The notes beneath the pieces are model-generated. The model had not been told where the DNA came from. It ran no database searches and worked only from the letters and a program-made list of their open reading frames with translations. From Plenodomus lindquistii (lineage: Eukaryota; Ascomycota; Dothideomycetes; Pleosporales; Leptosphaeriaceae), in contig JANUWI010000012.1 of assembly GCA_025504975.1 (NCBI GenBank), positions 744,001 through 808,000 of the forward strand: DNA of 64,000 bases. The letters run 5' to 3'. Below, piece by piece: positions 44,138 through 53,685 of this stretch (the first letter of the stretch is position 1; each line of letters opens with the position of its first letter). A program made the translations under genes and the position numbers.

Positions 44138-47100
44138 TCAATGCTCGCCCATATCCCTGAGTGGGACGTAGCCCGCCTCTTCTTTGTTCCTTCTCCAGGC
44201 CGCCACTCCATCTCGTACCCAGTCCAGCATCGAGCTGAACAATCCTTTGTGGATTTGCTTCTCCTGTTCAGCCTCACGCTCATCAATCGGCGCCCCAGGG
44301 TCCAACACAGCAACCTTCATCCAGCTCGGGCGATGCCAGAACTTGAGATGCAGCGAGCTGGCAACAACAGAGACAGATGAGCAGGCCATGGCAGCTCCAG
44401 CGGCCATAGGATGAAGCGATAGGCCCCATGGAAGGAAGAAACCCATTGCGAAGGGCAGTCCAATGAAGTTGTACATACAGGCCCAGGCAAGGTTGAGCTT
44501 GATGCGCCGGAAGATCGCACGACTGAGCACAAGACTGGCAGGGATGGCGAGAAGATCCGTGTTGGTCATGAGAACGATGGAGGCGGCTTCCATGGCTACA
44601 TCAGTACCCGTAGACAGAGCGATACCGATGTCAGCGGATGCCAACGCAGGACTGTCGTTGATGCCGTCACCGACCATGCCAATGACTTGACCACGAGACT
44701 GGAGATCTTCCACAATGGCCTTCTTGTCGGCGGGTGTCGACGAAGCGTGTACGTCGTTGGCGTCGATGCCTACAGCCGCAGCCACTACCAAGGCAGACGC
44801 AGAAGTGTCACCAGTTACAATAGAGGATGTTATCCCAAGACGAGAGAGTGCCAAGATAGCAGCGCGAGCTGAGGGCTTGATAGTATCAGACAAGCTCAAT
44901 GTGCCAGTGTAAGTCGTGCCAATGGCAGTGTGAATGGTTGTGATACCCGCAGAGCGAGACTGGGGTCCTCGTGGGTTGGCCGCAGCGGTGGTGAGAGGCT
45001 CATCCGAGAAATCGGGAACGTTGACACCTTGAGAGGTGAGAAAGACAGCATTTCCGATGAGGACTTTGTAACGTGTGCGATCGTGGGAGACAGCTGCCTC
45101 CACAGTGGCGGTAATACCCTTGCCGACAATGGCTTCGAAGTCTCCAACAGAACCGTCCAGAACACCATCAGGTCCAAGGCGCAAATGTTCCTTAGCAGAA
45201 AGGACGATAGCACGAGCAATTGGGTGTTCAGAGCCCATCTCGGCAAGACCAACGAGTGTCCACCAAAGGTTTTTCTTTTCCGCACTGGCCCATTCGCCCT
45301 GTATGTCGGCCTTGGACACGCTCATCTTACCAATGGTCAAGGTACCAGTCTTATCAAAGACGACGTGTGTAATCTTCGTGGCCGTCTCGAGCGCCGCACC
45401 ACCCTTGACCAAGATTCCTTGTTCAGCGCCAACTCCGGTACCAACCATAACAGCGGTCGGTGTAGCCAGGCCGAGGGCGCAGGGGCAGGCGAAGACAATC
45501 ACGGCGATGCAGAGCTTGACGCAGACCATGAGCTTGCCGCCGCTGGCATGATCCAGGAAAACCTTGGGCGGATAGGGGAGGACGTGACTGAGCACCATCC
45601 AGCCGACAAACGTAGATAAGCCGAGGGTAATGATGATAGGAACGAAGTAGCCAGCTACGGTATCAGCGAGGCGCTGAATTGGCGCTCGACTAGTCTGAGC
45701 CTCCTGGACAAGACGAACAATCTGGCTGAGTTGAGTATCGCGACCGGCTCTTGTGACGACGAATTCTAAGCGGCCATTGCCGTTGACCGTTCCAGCCATG
45801 AGCAGTGCGCCCTTCTTCTTAAGAATTGGCATGGCTTCTCCGGTGACCATGCTCTCATCCAGATATGATTCACCGCGCGTCACGGTCCCGTCAGCGGGAA
45901 TCTTGTCACCCGGGCGCAGGATGACCACGTCGCCAACTTCGATTAACTCTGTAGCAATGACACGCTCCTCGGCAGCGTTGCCGTCGACAGAATTGCGGCC
46001 GAGTTTCTCGTCATCAGCATCCCAGCCTTCGGCAGCCTTTGCAGCAGCAATTGGATCTGCGTAGATGGTCGCCATTGACGGGGCCAGTGACATGAGTCTG
46101 GACAGTGCCTTTGAGGTCTGGCCCTTTGCTCTGTTTTCAAGGTATCGACCTAAGCTGATAAAAGTGATCAACATAGTGCTGGTATCGAACAGCGTAGTTG
46201 GCTTTGTGTGCGGCATGACCAGTATCGAGACGAGCATTGACGCAATACTGAAGAAGAAAGCGGCGGATGTACCCAACACAACAAGTACATCCATGGTTGG
46301 GGAGCCATGGCTAAGCGACTTGTATGCGGAAACGTAGAAGCGCTTGCCGATGCCAAATTGAACGGGTATCGTCAGGATAAGACAAATCAGGTCTCCGAGA
46401 TAGAGACCGGGTATAATGCGAATAGCGCCAAAGTTGAGGAAGGGAAGAAACATGGGAATGAACATGCTGGTAAGGAAGACTGGAACCGCGAACCAGGCCG
46501 AGAAGATAACTGCGTGCCTCCATTCCTGGATTTCCTTTGTCTTTGCAAGGGACTCGAGCTGAGCGTTGTTGTCGTCGGAATCAGCCACCAAGGCGTTATA
46601 TCCGGCTGCTTCGATGGTTTCAACAAGTGCTCGCAGACCAACGATCTGAGGCTCTCGCTGTATCGTGGCCCTAGATGTGCTGAAGTTGATCGTCGCCGAT
46701 GTAACGCCTGATTGTTTCCGCAGGAGGCCTTGTAGATCTTCTGCTGCACCCGCGTTGGGAAGTCCAAATATCTTGAAGTGTACAGGCCCATTGCTTCCCG
46801 ATGTTTGCTGCAGACTGCCGTCTACTGAAGAGATGATCTCGGCATCAAATCCCCGATCCTCGATGGTCTCTACGATCTGATCCTCGGTGAGCTTAGATGG
46901 GTCGTGTACGATGACGGCGCGATTCGCGAGCAAGCTGATATTGAACTGATAGACACCGTCCACGTCCTTGAAGCCGCTCTCGATAGCTGAGGTACATGCA
47001 CCGCATGTCATACCCTCGATGGCGACTGTCGTTGTCAACGTTCGCTGTTTCTTTTGCTTCCTGCTCTTCTTCGTGGTCGGTAGGGCAGCTACGCTGTCCA

Positions 47101-47638
47101 AGACCTCTGCATCAAAGCCCACATCCTCGATTGTCTCAGCCAGTTTCTCCGCGGGAATTATTTTGGTGTCATGTTCGATGACGGCGCGTTCCGACAGTAA
47201 TGATATGCTGAAAGATTTGATACCCGCGACATCTTTGAAAGCGCCTTCCACTGCGGATGTGCAAGCACCGCAAGTCATGCCGCCAACAGAGAGCGTTGTT
47301 GTTGACAAGTTCCCGCTTACTTCGTCTTCTTCGTCCTCAGAGTCGCTCAGAAAGTGGTCATCGATATCCTGACCCATGGGAAGATCGCTAGAGAGGACCT
47401 CGGCGTCAAATCCTCGATCCTCAATGATCTCCTTTACATCATCGGCCGATATGACTTCGGGGTCATGCTGTACGACTGCCCGCTCCATGACCAAGCTTAT
47501 CGATACATTCCCGACTCCTTTGACACCCTGGAAACCCGACTCAATCGCGGATGTACATGCGCCGCATGTCATACCTTCCACCTTGAGGGTAGTTGTAGCC
47601 ATGTGCGCCGTTGCGCCTGGTGCGGAAAGGGGAGCCAT
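44138..47638 (-). CDS. CCC2: Copper-transporting P1B-type ATPase (CCC2/ATP7-like)
   Basis: Pumps Cu(I) into the secretory pathway for loading of multicopper oxidases. Single exon, 1166 aa. Three intact heavy-metal-associated domains each carry GMTCGAC (near residues 22, 118 and 213); a fourth HMA-like segment around 290-360 (FKIFGLPNAGAAEDL) has lost the CxxC. Core motifs: TGEAMP (about 598), the metal-binding CPC in FACPCALGLATP (about 716), phosphorylation site DKTGTLT (about 761), SEHP (about 801), and GDGINDSPAL (about 988). The TM7 Asn and TM8 MACSS residues that give copper selectivity are present. Eight membrane segments are expected and visible. The stop follows GYVPLRDMGEH. The ATG at 47638 or the Met 12 codons later could both serve. 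Confidence 0.95.
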   Translation of the reverse strand: MAPLSAPGATAHMATTTLKVEGMTCGACTSAIESGFQGVKGVGNVSISLVMERAVVQHDPEVISADDVKEIIEDRGFDAEVLSSDLPMGQDIDDHFLSDSEDEEDEVSGNLSTTTLSVGGMTCGACTSAVEGAFKDVAGIKSFSISLLSERAVIEHDTKIIPAEKLAETIEDVGFDAEVLDSVAALPTTKKSRKQKKQRTLTTTVAIEGMTCGACTSAIESGFKDVDGVYQFNISLLANRAVIVHDPSKLTEDQIVETIEDRGFDAEIISSVDGSLQQTSGSNGPVHFKIFGLPNAGAAEDLQGLLRKQSGVTSATINFSTSRATIQREPQIVGLRALVETIEAAGYNALVADSDDNNAQLESLAKTKEIQEWRHAVIFSAWFAVPVFLTSMFIPMFLPFLNFGAIRIIPGLYLGDLICLILTIPVQFGIGKRFYVSAYKSLSHGSPTMDVLVVLGTSAAFFFSIASMLVSILVMPHTKPTTLFDTSTMLITFISLGRYLENRAKGQTSKALSRLMSLAPSMATIYADPIAAAKAAEGWDADDEKLGRNSVDGNAAEERVIATELIEVGDVVILRPGDKIPADGTVTRGESYLDESMVTGEAMPILKKKGALLMAGTVNGNGRLEFVVTRAGRDTQLSQIVRLVQEAQTSRAPIQRLADTVAGYFVPIIITLGLSTFVGWMVLSHVLPYPPKVFLDHASGGKLMVCVKLCIAVIVFACPCALGLATPTAVMVGTGVGAEQGILVKGGAALETATKITHVVFDKTGTLTIGKMSVSKADIQGEWASAEKKNLWWTLVGLAEMGSEHPIARAIVLSAKEHLRLGPDGVLDGSVGDFEAIVGKGITATVEAAVSHDRTRYKVLIGNAVFLTSQGVNVPDFSDEPLTTAAANPRGPQSRSAGITTIHTAIGTTYTGTLSLSDTIKPSARAAILALSRLGITSSIVTGDTSASALVVAAAVGIDANDVHASSTPADKKAIVEDLQSRGQVIGMVGDGINDSPALASADIGIALSTGTDVAMEAASIVLMTNTDLLAIPASLVLSRAIFRRIKLNLAWACMYNFIGLPFAMGFFLPWGLSLHPMAAGAAMACSSVSVVASSLHLKFWHRPSWMKVAVLDPGAPIDEREAEQEKQIHKGLFSSMLDWVRDGVAAWRRNKEEAGYVPLRDMGEH

Positions 47639-49018
47639 ATCGTCCGAGGTCCCGTCGCGCGGCGGAAGGGTTCGGTATGTATATCTGCTGAGGTCAGACG
47701 TACAGTAGGTGTATAGTCATCAAAGCGTCAGCGTGGCGCTTCGGCAAGGATTATGCAGAGGCGCGGAAGTTCGATTGAGGAGACCGAGAGTGGTGTATAT
47801 TGCGACAGCACCAGTCCAATGTCGCAAGCAATGAGCGACGATCTCTCCAAAACAAAAAAGGAAGTCCAGCTTCCGGTGGGTGCCAGATGGCGAGAGATTA
47901 ATATGGCAGAAGAAGGAGAGTGGCAGCCACAGATATGGACGGCTGATTAAAGCCACCCGAAACCCGAAACTACGGACTTTCAAAGCGGCTAGGCCAGCTC
48001 GGTAAGCTGATGATAGGATGCTATTGCTGGACCAGCCCCACCAGCCGGAAGGTCAGGGTGTCAGGAATCAGGATATCGTATGTAGGGCAGGATGCGTTCG
48101 TGACAGGACAATGAGTGGGAAACAACGATGCTTTTAGGTGTACAGTAGGGTTGTTGGGTGGCGCTGCTGCAAGTACCGAGCGTGCCCGTGTTTGCAGCGC
48201 TTCACAGTGCCCAGCAGATAAATCGTGTTTCGGCTTGGCATCTGAAACAGGAAGGCATCTAAAACATGGCGCGATGCTCAGATGTGACAAGTGGAGCTTC
48301 AGCATCTTGCCAGTGTCCTGAGCTTGGTAATAAAGATGATGGTGGCACTCGACGCGGAGTCAGCTCTCGTCTAAATTTGGGAGTCGCAAATGTCGTGTTC
48401 TGTAATGAGGTGTGCATGACTATTGATTATCAGGCGTGAGGGCACATCATCTCCCGCAGCCGTCCTTTGTCAAATGCTAGCCTCAATAGCTGATTAGAAT
48501 ATGATTTTCTGGAAAGGCTGGTGTGGCGCAGATTTGCAGCGTTAGTCCGCGATATCGACCCGTTTGGCGGAGTCCGGGTCAGTTTGTCCAAGCATCAGTA
48601 GCGAGGTGGGTTGGCTCATGTTAATCAAGGAGCACACAGGTGTCGAGTGGCGATAGAATACCTGAGAATGTGAACCAGCACGTGCCTGTCAACGAGGGCA
48701 CTTTACAGGCCCACATGAGTTCTACAAGCATAACACATCAAGGAAACGACGCCAACGAACTGAGTCCTGAGGATAAGATCTTGCTCGGTATAGAGTGTAT
48801 TACCACATTTCCAAGTCCTCGTCCACATTGGAGCTCGATGCTGTAGCGGGGCGTAGCGCACGCCGTATTGCGGGGCAGGCGCGACTGGTGCCAAGCCCCC
48901 GCGCGGTATCCAAAGCGGTAGCTGCCTGCTCACCATCAACACAACAACACAAACTTGGACAAATTGACAAGTGATCCACTGCCAACGATAGAACACCTCG
49001 GTCTCGAACCAGTTCAAG
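47639..49018. promoter_or_regulatory. Divergent intergenic region (copper ATPase / CSN7)
   Basis: These 1.38 kb separate the copper ATPase start (-) from the CSN7 start (+). A 68-codon frame at 48640-48846 (+) lacks any domain. No metal-response element was recognised. Confidence 0.4.
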
Positions 49019-49883
49019 ATGGAGCAGACCAAGGCACTCAACGCTCTTGAGCCATTCCTTGCTCTCAGCAAGTCCGCAACCTCTCCACGCGCAGCATCGG
49101 ACTTGGTGATGCAGGCCACAAGCGCACCCAACACATATGTCTTTGCCGAGCTACTGCAGACACCAAACATCCAGAATCTACGGAGTTCGGAAGAGTACGC
49201 ATCATATCTGACACTGTTGGAGATATTTGCGTGGGGCACCTGGGAAGACTACAAAAGTAACTTGACAACCTCCAGGAAGCGATTGATGAACGACACGGAA
49301 CTGACAACCCCCAGCACAATCGAACCTGCCTAAGCTCTCAGCACAGCAGCATCAGAAGCTCCTCCTGCTCTCCCTTTTGCCACTTTCACACTCACACAAG
49401 ACCCTCACCTACAAACACCTCCTCACGGCGCTTGACCTGCCCACTACCCGCGCTCTTGAAGAGCTCATCACAACTGCCATCTACTCTGGCCTCATCACCG
49501 CCACACTCGATCCCGCACACTCACTCGTTTCCGTCACCTCAATCTCTCCCCTCCGCGACCTCGCTCCCGGCTCATTGCCCGCGCTCCAGACGACACTACA
49601 ATCATGGTCACAGCGCTGCGACTCTGCGCTAGCTGATCTCGAGGCACAGGTAGAAAAGGTGAAGAAGGAGGCCGTAGACCGGGAAAAGGTGCGTCGAAAG
49701 AAAGAGAGGGCGGTCGAGGCGGCTCTACAAGCAGAAGGCGAAAAGGGCAACGGGAAGAGAGCCATTGTTGGTGGCGACGATGCCATGGACATTGATGATG
49801 ATAATACGGGTGGCCGGGTGACCAGAGGCACGAAGAGGGTTCCTGGAGGAGGAGGATTTGGCCTGGGTCGGCGGCTGGGATGA
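49019..49883 (+). CDS. CSN7: COP9 signalosome subunit 7
   Basis: PCI-domain subunit of the COP9 signalosome, which removes NEDD8 from cullin ligases. Model: join(49019..49256, 49315..49883), 268 aa. The N-terminal helical repeats start MEQTKALNALEPFLAL and include APNTYVFAELLQTPNIQNL and a Tyr-Leu-rich segment. The PCI winged-helix region reads KLSAQQHQKLLLLSLLPLSH, TLTYKHLLTALDL and LEELITTAIYSGLI. A coiled coil (LADLEAQVEKVKKEAVDREK) and an acidic then Gly-rich tail follow. The 58-bp intron was placed to read QSNLPKLSAQQHQK. Closely related PCI proteins (eIF3m, CSN subunits) differ in these helices, so assignment to CSN7 is probable, not certain. Confidence 0.85.
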
Positions 49884-50670
49884 TTGACTTCCGCCATGAC
49901 ATAAGCCGGCCAGCCATATATTGATCGCTCAGAAAGTGACGGACGACATGAGAGCTTCACCGCCCGACGCTGCTTTGAACACTCCAGAGAGGTGAGATGT
50001 GTGTCAAACGGCTCTATAGGTCAGGTCAGGGAGAAAGAAGCATGTCTAGCGAGCGCACTTATCCATTGCGAGATATTCTAGACTCAGCTCCACTGCCGCC
50101 ACACCGTCGTATAAGACATGTATGTACATCCACCTGTCTAGAACATGGCACCATGAAAACCAAGGCAGAGGATTTCTACCAAGACGACATGCTACCCACG
50201 ATATAAGCCAATGACGCTCAAAAACAATTCCAATTTTCAACATGCATCCTCAGCCAGTGTAAATATTTCAATGCTCAATCGAATTAAAACTAAGCTGCTG
50301 TCCATGCCATGCTGAAAGTATTAGACCCTGCACCTCGCTCGCCCCAATCCAATCCAATCCAATCCAACCATGCCAGTCCAGTCTATGGGAACAGAAAGAA
50401 GGAGAAGAAAAAAAGACCCAAAGTCCTTTCCCAGCTTTAATCTGGGTATCCTGCAATCAATCCGTGGGCGTTCATTCCCCCTCTGTGGGAGAAAACAAAA
50501 AACGCCATTCAGCTTCCAAGTAAACAAGGGGCGTAGTGTAATCGTAGTAAGCAAGCGACAAAAAAAAAAGAAAACGCCATGCAGTGCATATACAACGACC
50601 AAAACAACACGCACATATACCTCTCCCATCGCCCTCAACCCTCCCACCCTCCTCCCACCTCACCACCCCC
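49884..50670. other. Convergent intergenic region with CCAAT repeat
   Basis: These 787 bp hold the 3' flanks of CSN7 (+) and the Asn-repeat gene (-). A pentanucleotide run (CCAAT)n lies at about 50343-50367, and poly-A tracts sit near 50408 and 50562. Confidence 0.5.
50343..50367 (+). repeat. (CCAAT)n microsatellite
   Basis: Five tandem CCAAT units, the last imperfect, in a 3' flanking region. Confidence 0.75.
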
Positions 50671-51648
50671 CTACGCCTGCGCCGCCGCCCCAAACCCCCC
50701 GCCCTCGGTCCCCGCCCCAGCACTACTACCAACAACCCTCTGCGCCTGATGCAACTGCGCAATCTGGCCCGCCATACTCCTCAACGCCTCACGCGTAGCA
50801 TCGATATTGAGTTCGCCGCGCTCCTGTGCTTCTTTGAGGTATTGTTCCCATTCTGGGTCCATGGAGACGTTTGCGCCTTGTTCGCGGAGGGCGGCGGCGT
50901 GCAGGAGGCGGGCGTTGAGGGAGAAGCCGATGCTGGTGTGGAGGGAGGGTTCGGAGTCGGAGTCTTGGTCTGAGGGGGAGGGGGAGGGTGAGTCGGGCAT
51001 TTCGGTGTCGAGGATAGATTGGGGTTGTTGTTGATGTTGGTGGTGATGTTGGGGGTGTTGGTGTTGGTGTTGGTGTTGGTGTTGGAATCGCGAAGATGAT
51101 GTTCCTCTATCCGTTGTGTTATTGTTGTTGTTGTTGTTGTTGTTGTTGTTACTCTGGTGATGTTGTTGATGCTGCACTTGTTCAATTTCCACCTCAATAT
51201 CAGTCTTCACATTGATACCGTTGCTGGAACCATTGCAATCCCGTTGTCCTCGTCGATCGATCCATTCTTGAATTTCCACACCCGTCGTGTCTTCTACGCG
51301 GACCCCTTCGTCGCGCTCGTAGCGCTCCCGCGCCCAGAGCGTGCCTTCCCACCTGCAGAATCCTTGGATTTCCGCTTCCGTCAGGCCGAGACGGTCGAAT
51401 GCTTCGAAGAGGCGGCGGTGGTGGGGGAATCGCCCTAGGCGCTTGCGGTGTGGTGCGAAGGCGTAGTTTAGACCTGGGTACCGCGCTTCGATTGTGTCGA
51501 GCGAGCCGTAGAAATTCGCGGTTTCAATGCGGACTTCGCCTACGAGGTTCTTGGAGAGGTGGGCACTGAAGGACGGGGGATCCGTGGGTGAGGGTGTGGG
51601 GAAGAGGCTGTTGTAGACGAGCACGCTGATGGGGTTTTTGCGGTGCAT
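50671..51648 (-). CDS. Fungal conserved protein with poly-Asn and His-Gln repeats, function unknown
   Basis: Not recognised as a named family. The ATG at 51648 gives 325 aa and starts MHRKNPISVLVYNSLFP; the frame stays open to 52017 but upstream residues look non-conserved. The N-terminal half is well structured, with RIETANFYGSLDTIEARYPG, FPHHRRLFEAFDRLGLTEAE and GFCRWEGTLWARERYERDEG, a pattern I associate with uncharacterised ascomycete proteins. The middle has 11 consecutive Asn (about residue 166) and an alternating His-Gln run (about 189), both encoded by near-pure trinucleotide or hexanucleotide repeats. The C-terminal third has acidic Ser/Asp-rich sequence, DPEWEQYLKEAQERGELN and a Gly-rich end. 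Repeat lengths may vary between strains. A regulatory role is possible but unsupported. Confidence 0.65.
   Translation of the reverse strand: MHRKNPISVLVYNSLFPTPSPTDPPSFSAHLSKNLVGEVRIETANFYGSLDTIEARYPGLNYAFAPHRKRLGRFPHHRRLFEAFDRLGLTEAEIQGFCRWEGTLWARERYERDEGVRVEDTTGVEIQEWIDRRGQRDCNGSSNGINVKTDIEVEIEQVQHQQHHQSNNNNNNNNNNNTTDRGTSSSRFQHQHQHQHQHPQHHHQHQQQPQSILDTEMPDSPSPSPSDQDSDSEPSLHTSIGFSLNARLLHAAALREQGANVSMDPEWEQYLKEAQERGELNIDATREALRSMAGQIAQLHQAQRVVGSSAGAGTEGGGFGAAAQA
51040..51151 (-). repeat. Coding microsatellites (His-Gln and poly-Asn)
   Basis: A GTGTTG hexamer array (about 51055-51085) encodes His-Gln dipeptides and a (TTG)n run (51122-51150) encodes poly-Asn on the minus strand, within the uncharacterised gene at 50671-51648. 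Confidence 0.8.
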
Positions 51649-52850
51649 GGCTGCTGCTGGTGGTTTTTGTGTCGGGTTGAGTTGGAGATGTAGAGGTCGC
51701 GACCAGAGTTTGGAGAGTGGATACGTTGATCTCGCAAACCCCCTTGTCGTTGCCGTTTGCGCAAGCGCACGGTATGTCTCAGATGTGCGCTGTATGTGAA
51801 GATTTCCCAGGACCCTTGGGTGCGTGTCAAAGGTCGCAAGTCGCTGGTAAGCTGTATATGTGTGTATGGTTCGAGGGCGTTGGCGGTAGAGAAAACCAAG
51901 CAGCAGGAAAAGGCAAAGGATGTCGCAGAAGTGTGACCAACTCACTCGCCCTTTCTCCCCCCGCGAAAAGGATTGTCGCTGACCTCGGGCGTGACCGCTG
52001 TTTTGCCTCTTTTCCACTTCCTGCGCCGCCTAGCCACACTAGTCAGACGCTCCTGGGTGTAGCCGTCCGAATGACCCTGGTACCTGCACAAGTCACACAC
52101 GCACACTCGCTCACGCAGTCGTCGGGGGAATGTTCTGGTCGAAATTGTTCAAATGGCCTGCCCTGCGAAGCTGGTGCGCGGGAACGAGCCGTCTTAACAC
52201 GCCGGAAACTACACTGCAGATCGCACGGCCCAGAGTCCAGACACCCCGGTTTCTGCTGGGAGATTGCTCGGGAAGGTCCTGAGTAAGCCGGGGGCTGCGC
52301 TGTGACAAGGAAAGGCGGCACAACGACAACGACTTGCTGCAGATAGCCGCACCGCACCGCAGCGTTGGGGAGAAGGAGGAGGGGAGATGCGTTCGAAGGG
52401 TGGGTAGCAGCAGCAGGACTCGACGGGGAATCACGTTACATCACCCAGCAATAGAGCAGCGCACCGAGAAAATGGCAAAAGAGAACGTCTCAGCTGCAGC
52501 ACGGGGAGGGGGACAGCAATGCAATTATAGAGTAGAGCAGCTCGACCTTTCCTCCTCACACCGCCAGCATGCAATGCACGTCTACGGCTCACCCACCTCT
52601 GCCCTAGCCTTGCAAATGCTCGCCATGCATGCCTTTCCCAAAAGTGCCACATCGAACGTGCTAGGCCAGACCCTGGAAAGGTCCGCCCGACGTGTGGTGT
52701 GCATGCAAGTAAATGCCCGCCAACGAAACCCCGGATGTTTCCCCTTCAGACCTGATCTCTCGGCCACCGGAGGCCAGTCCAAGCAACAAAAGTCGAGCCG
52801 AAAACACACAGGTTTAGACGAAGCCTGGCAGCCTGCACGCACGTTTAGCA

Positions 52851-52880
52851 GGGCAGGGCAGGGCAGGGCAGGGCAGGGCA
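52851..52880 (+). repeat. (GGGCA)6 tandem repeat
   Basis: Six perfect tandem copies of GGGCA in intergenic DNA. Confidence 0.9.
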
Positions 52881-53132
52881 GGCTTTGCCCGGCTGCGCTG
52901 TCATGAGCTGTAACGCATATGTAGCAAGACGCCAGTCGTCCCCGATTAACCGGGAGAGCCGACATGGGCTCTTCAAGCCTATGCCGCATGCTGCTGCTTC
53001 TGCAGGCGGGACAAAGACGTACAGAGGAGCAGCTATCCAATCGTGCGCTCCTCGCTGCCCATCCCGCATTGCAAGCCCAGGTATTGCAAGCCAGCGTACC
53101 AGTGCGTTTGAGCGATGTGCCGTGTCCTCTTT

Positions 53133-53153
53133 GCCTGCCTGCCTGCCTGCCTG
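53133..53153 (+). repeat. (GCCT)5 microsatellite
   Basis: Five tandem GCCT units in the same intergenic region as the GGGCA array. Confidence 0.85.
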
Positions 53154-53685
53154 TCACCGATTGTCGAGCTACACCTACAGTGGACAGACGGGCCCTACCC
53201 TACTTTAGAGCACCACAAGCGTGGGAGTGCGAGATCTTTTTGCACATGTGACATGCATGCGCCGGACCATGCGATTTTCCGCACGCATGGCCTTGCCGGC
53301 GGATCAGATGCAAGGATCGCATGGCACCGCCAATGGGTCGCGCGGCACTGGTGTTGCTGGTCTAGGCTGAGTTGGGGTAGGCCTGGCGGCGGTTTCATCC
53401 GATCACCAGCCTCGCCTGCCCCCGTCACCAGGCCAGGCCATGTACCATGTAGTATTTCACAATCATTCTCAGTGTACATCTTGTTAAGGCGTGTATTGCA
53501 CGACTCGGCATCTACAAAGTAAAGCAACACCTGATGCCCTCGACGCCTGCGCTACATAGTGTAGCCAGATGCACCATGATCCAACATGCCACTCAGTGTA
53601 CTAACACAACAACCAACAACCAACCAAACAGGACATTGAAGTCCTCAATACATCCAGGTCTACAACTCTAGAGTTTGCGACCTGC

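Larger units (their letters stand above)
51649..53685. other. Intergenic region with two microsatellites
   Basis: Two kilobases lie between the Asn-repeat gene start (-) and the Ada3 stop (-). It holds (GGGCA)6 at 52851-52880 and (GCCT)5 at 53133-53153. The longest open frames (52334-52906 on plus, 52582-53157 on minus) cover these repeats and have no domain. Confidence 0.5.

Noticed and set aside
50343..50367. Array of CCAAT boxes
   Set aside because: A perfect pentanucleotide repeat between convergent gene ends is better explained as a microsatellite than as a promoter.
52334..52906. 190-codon plus-strand frame
   Set aside because: Covers the GGGCA repeat, lacks domains, and is matched by equally long frames on the other strand.
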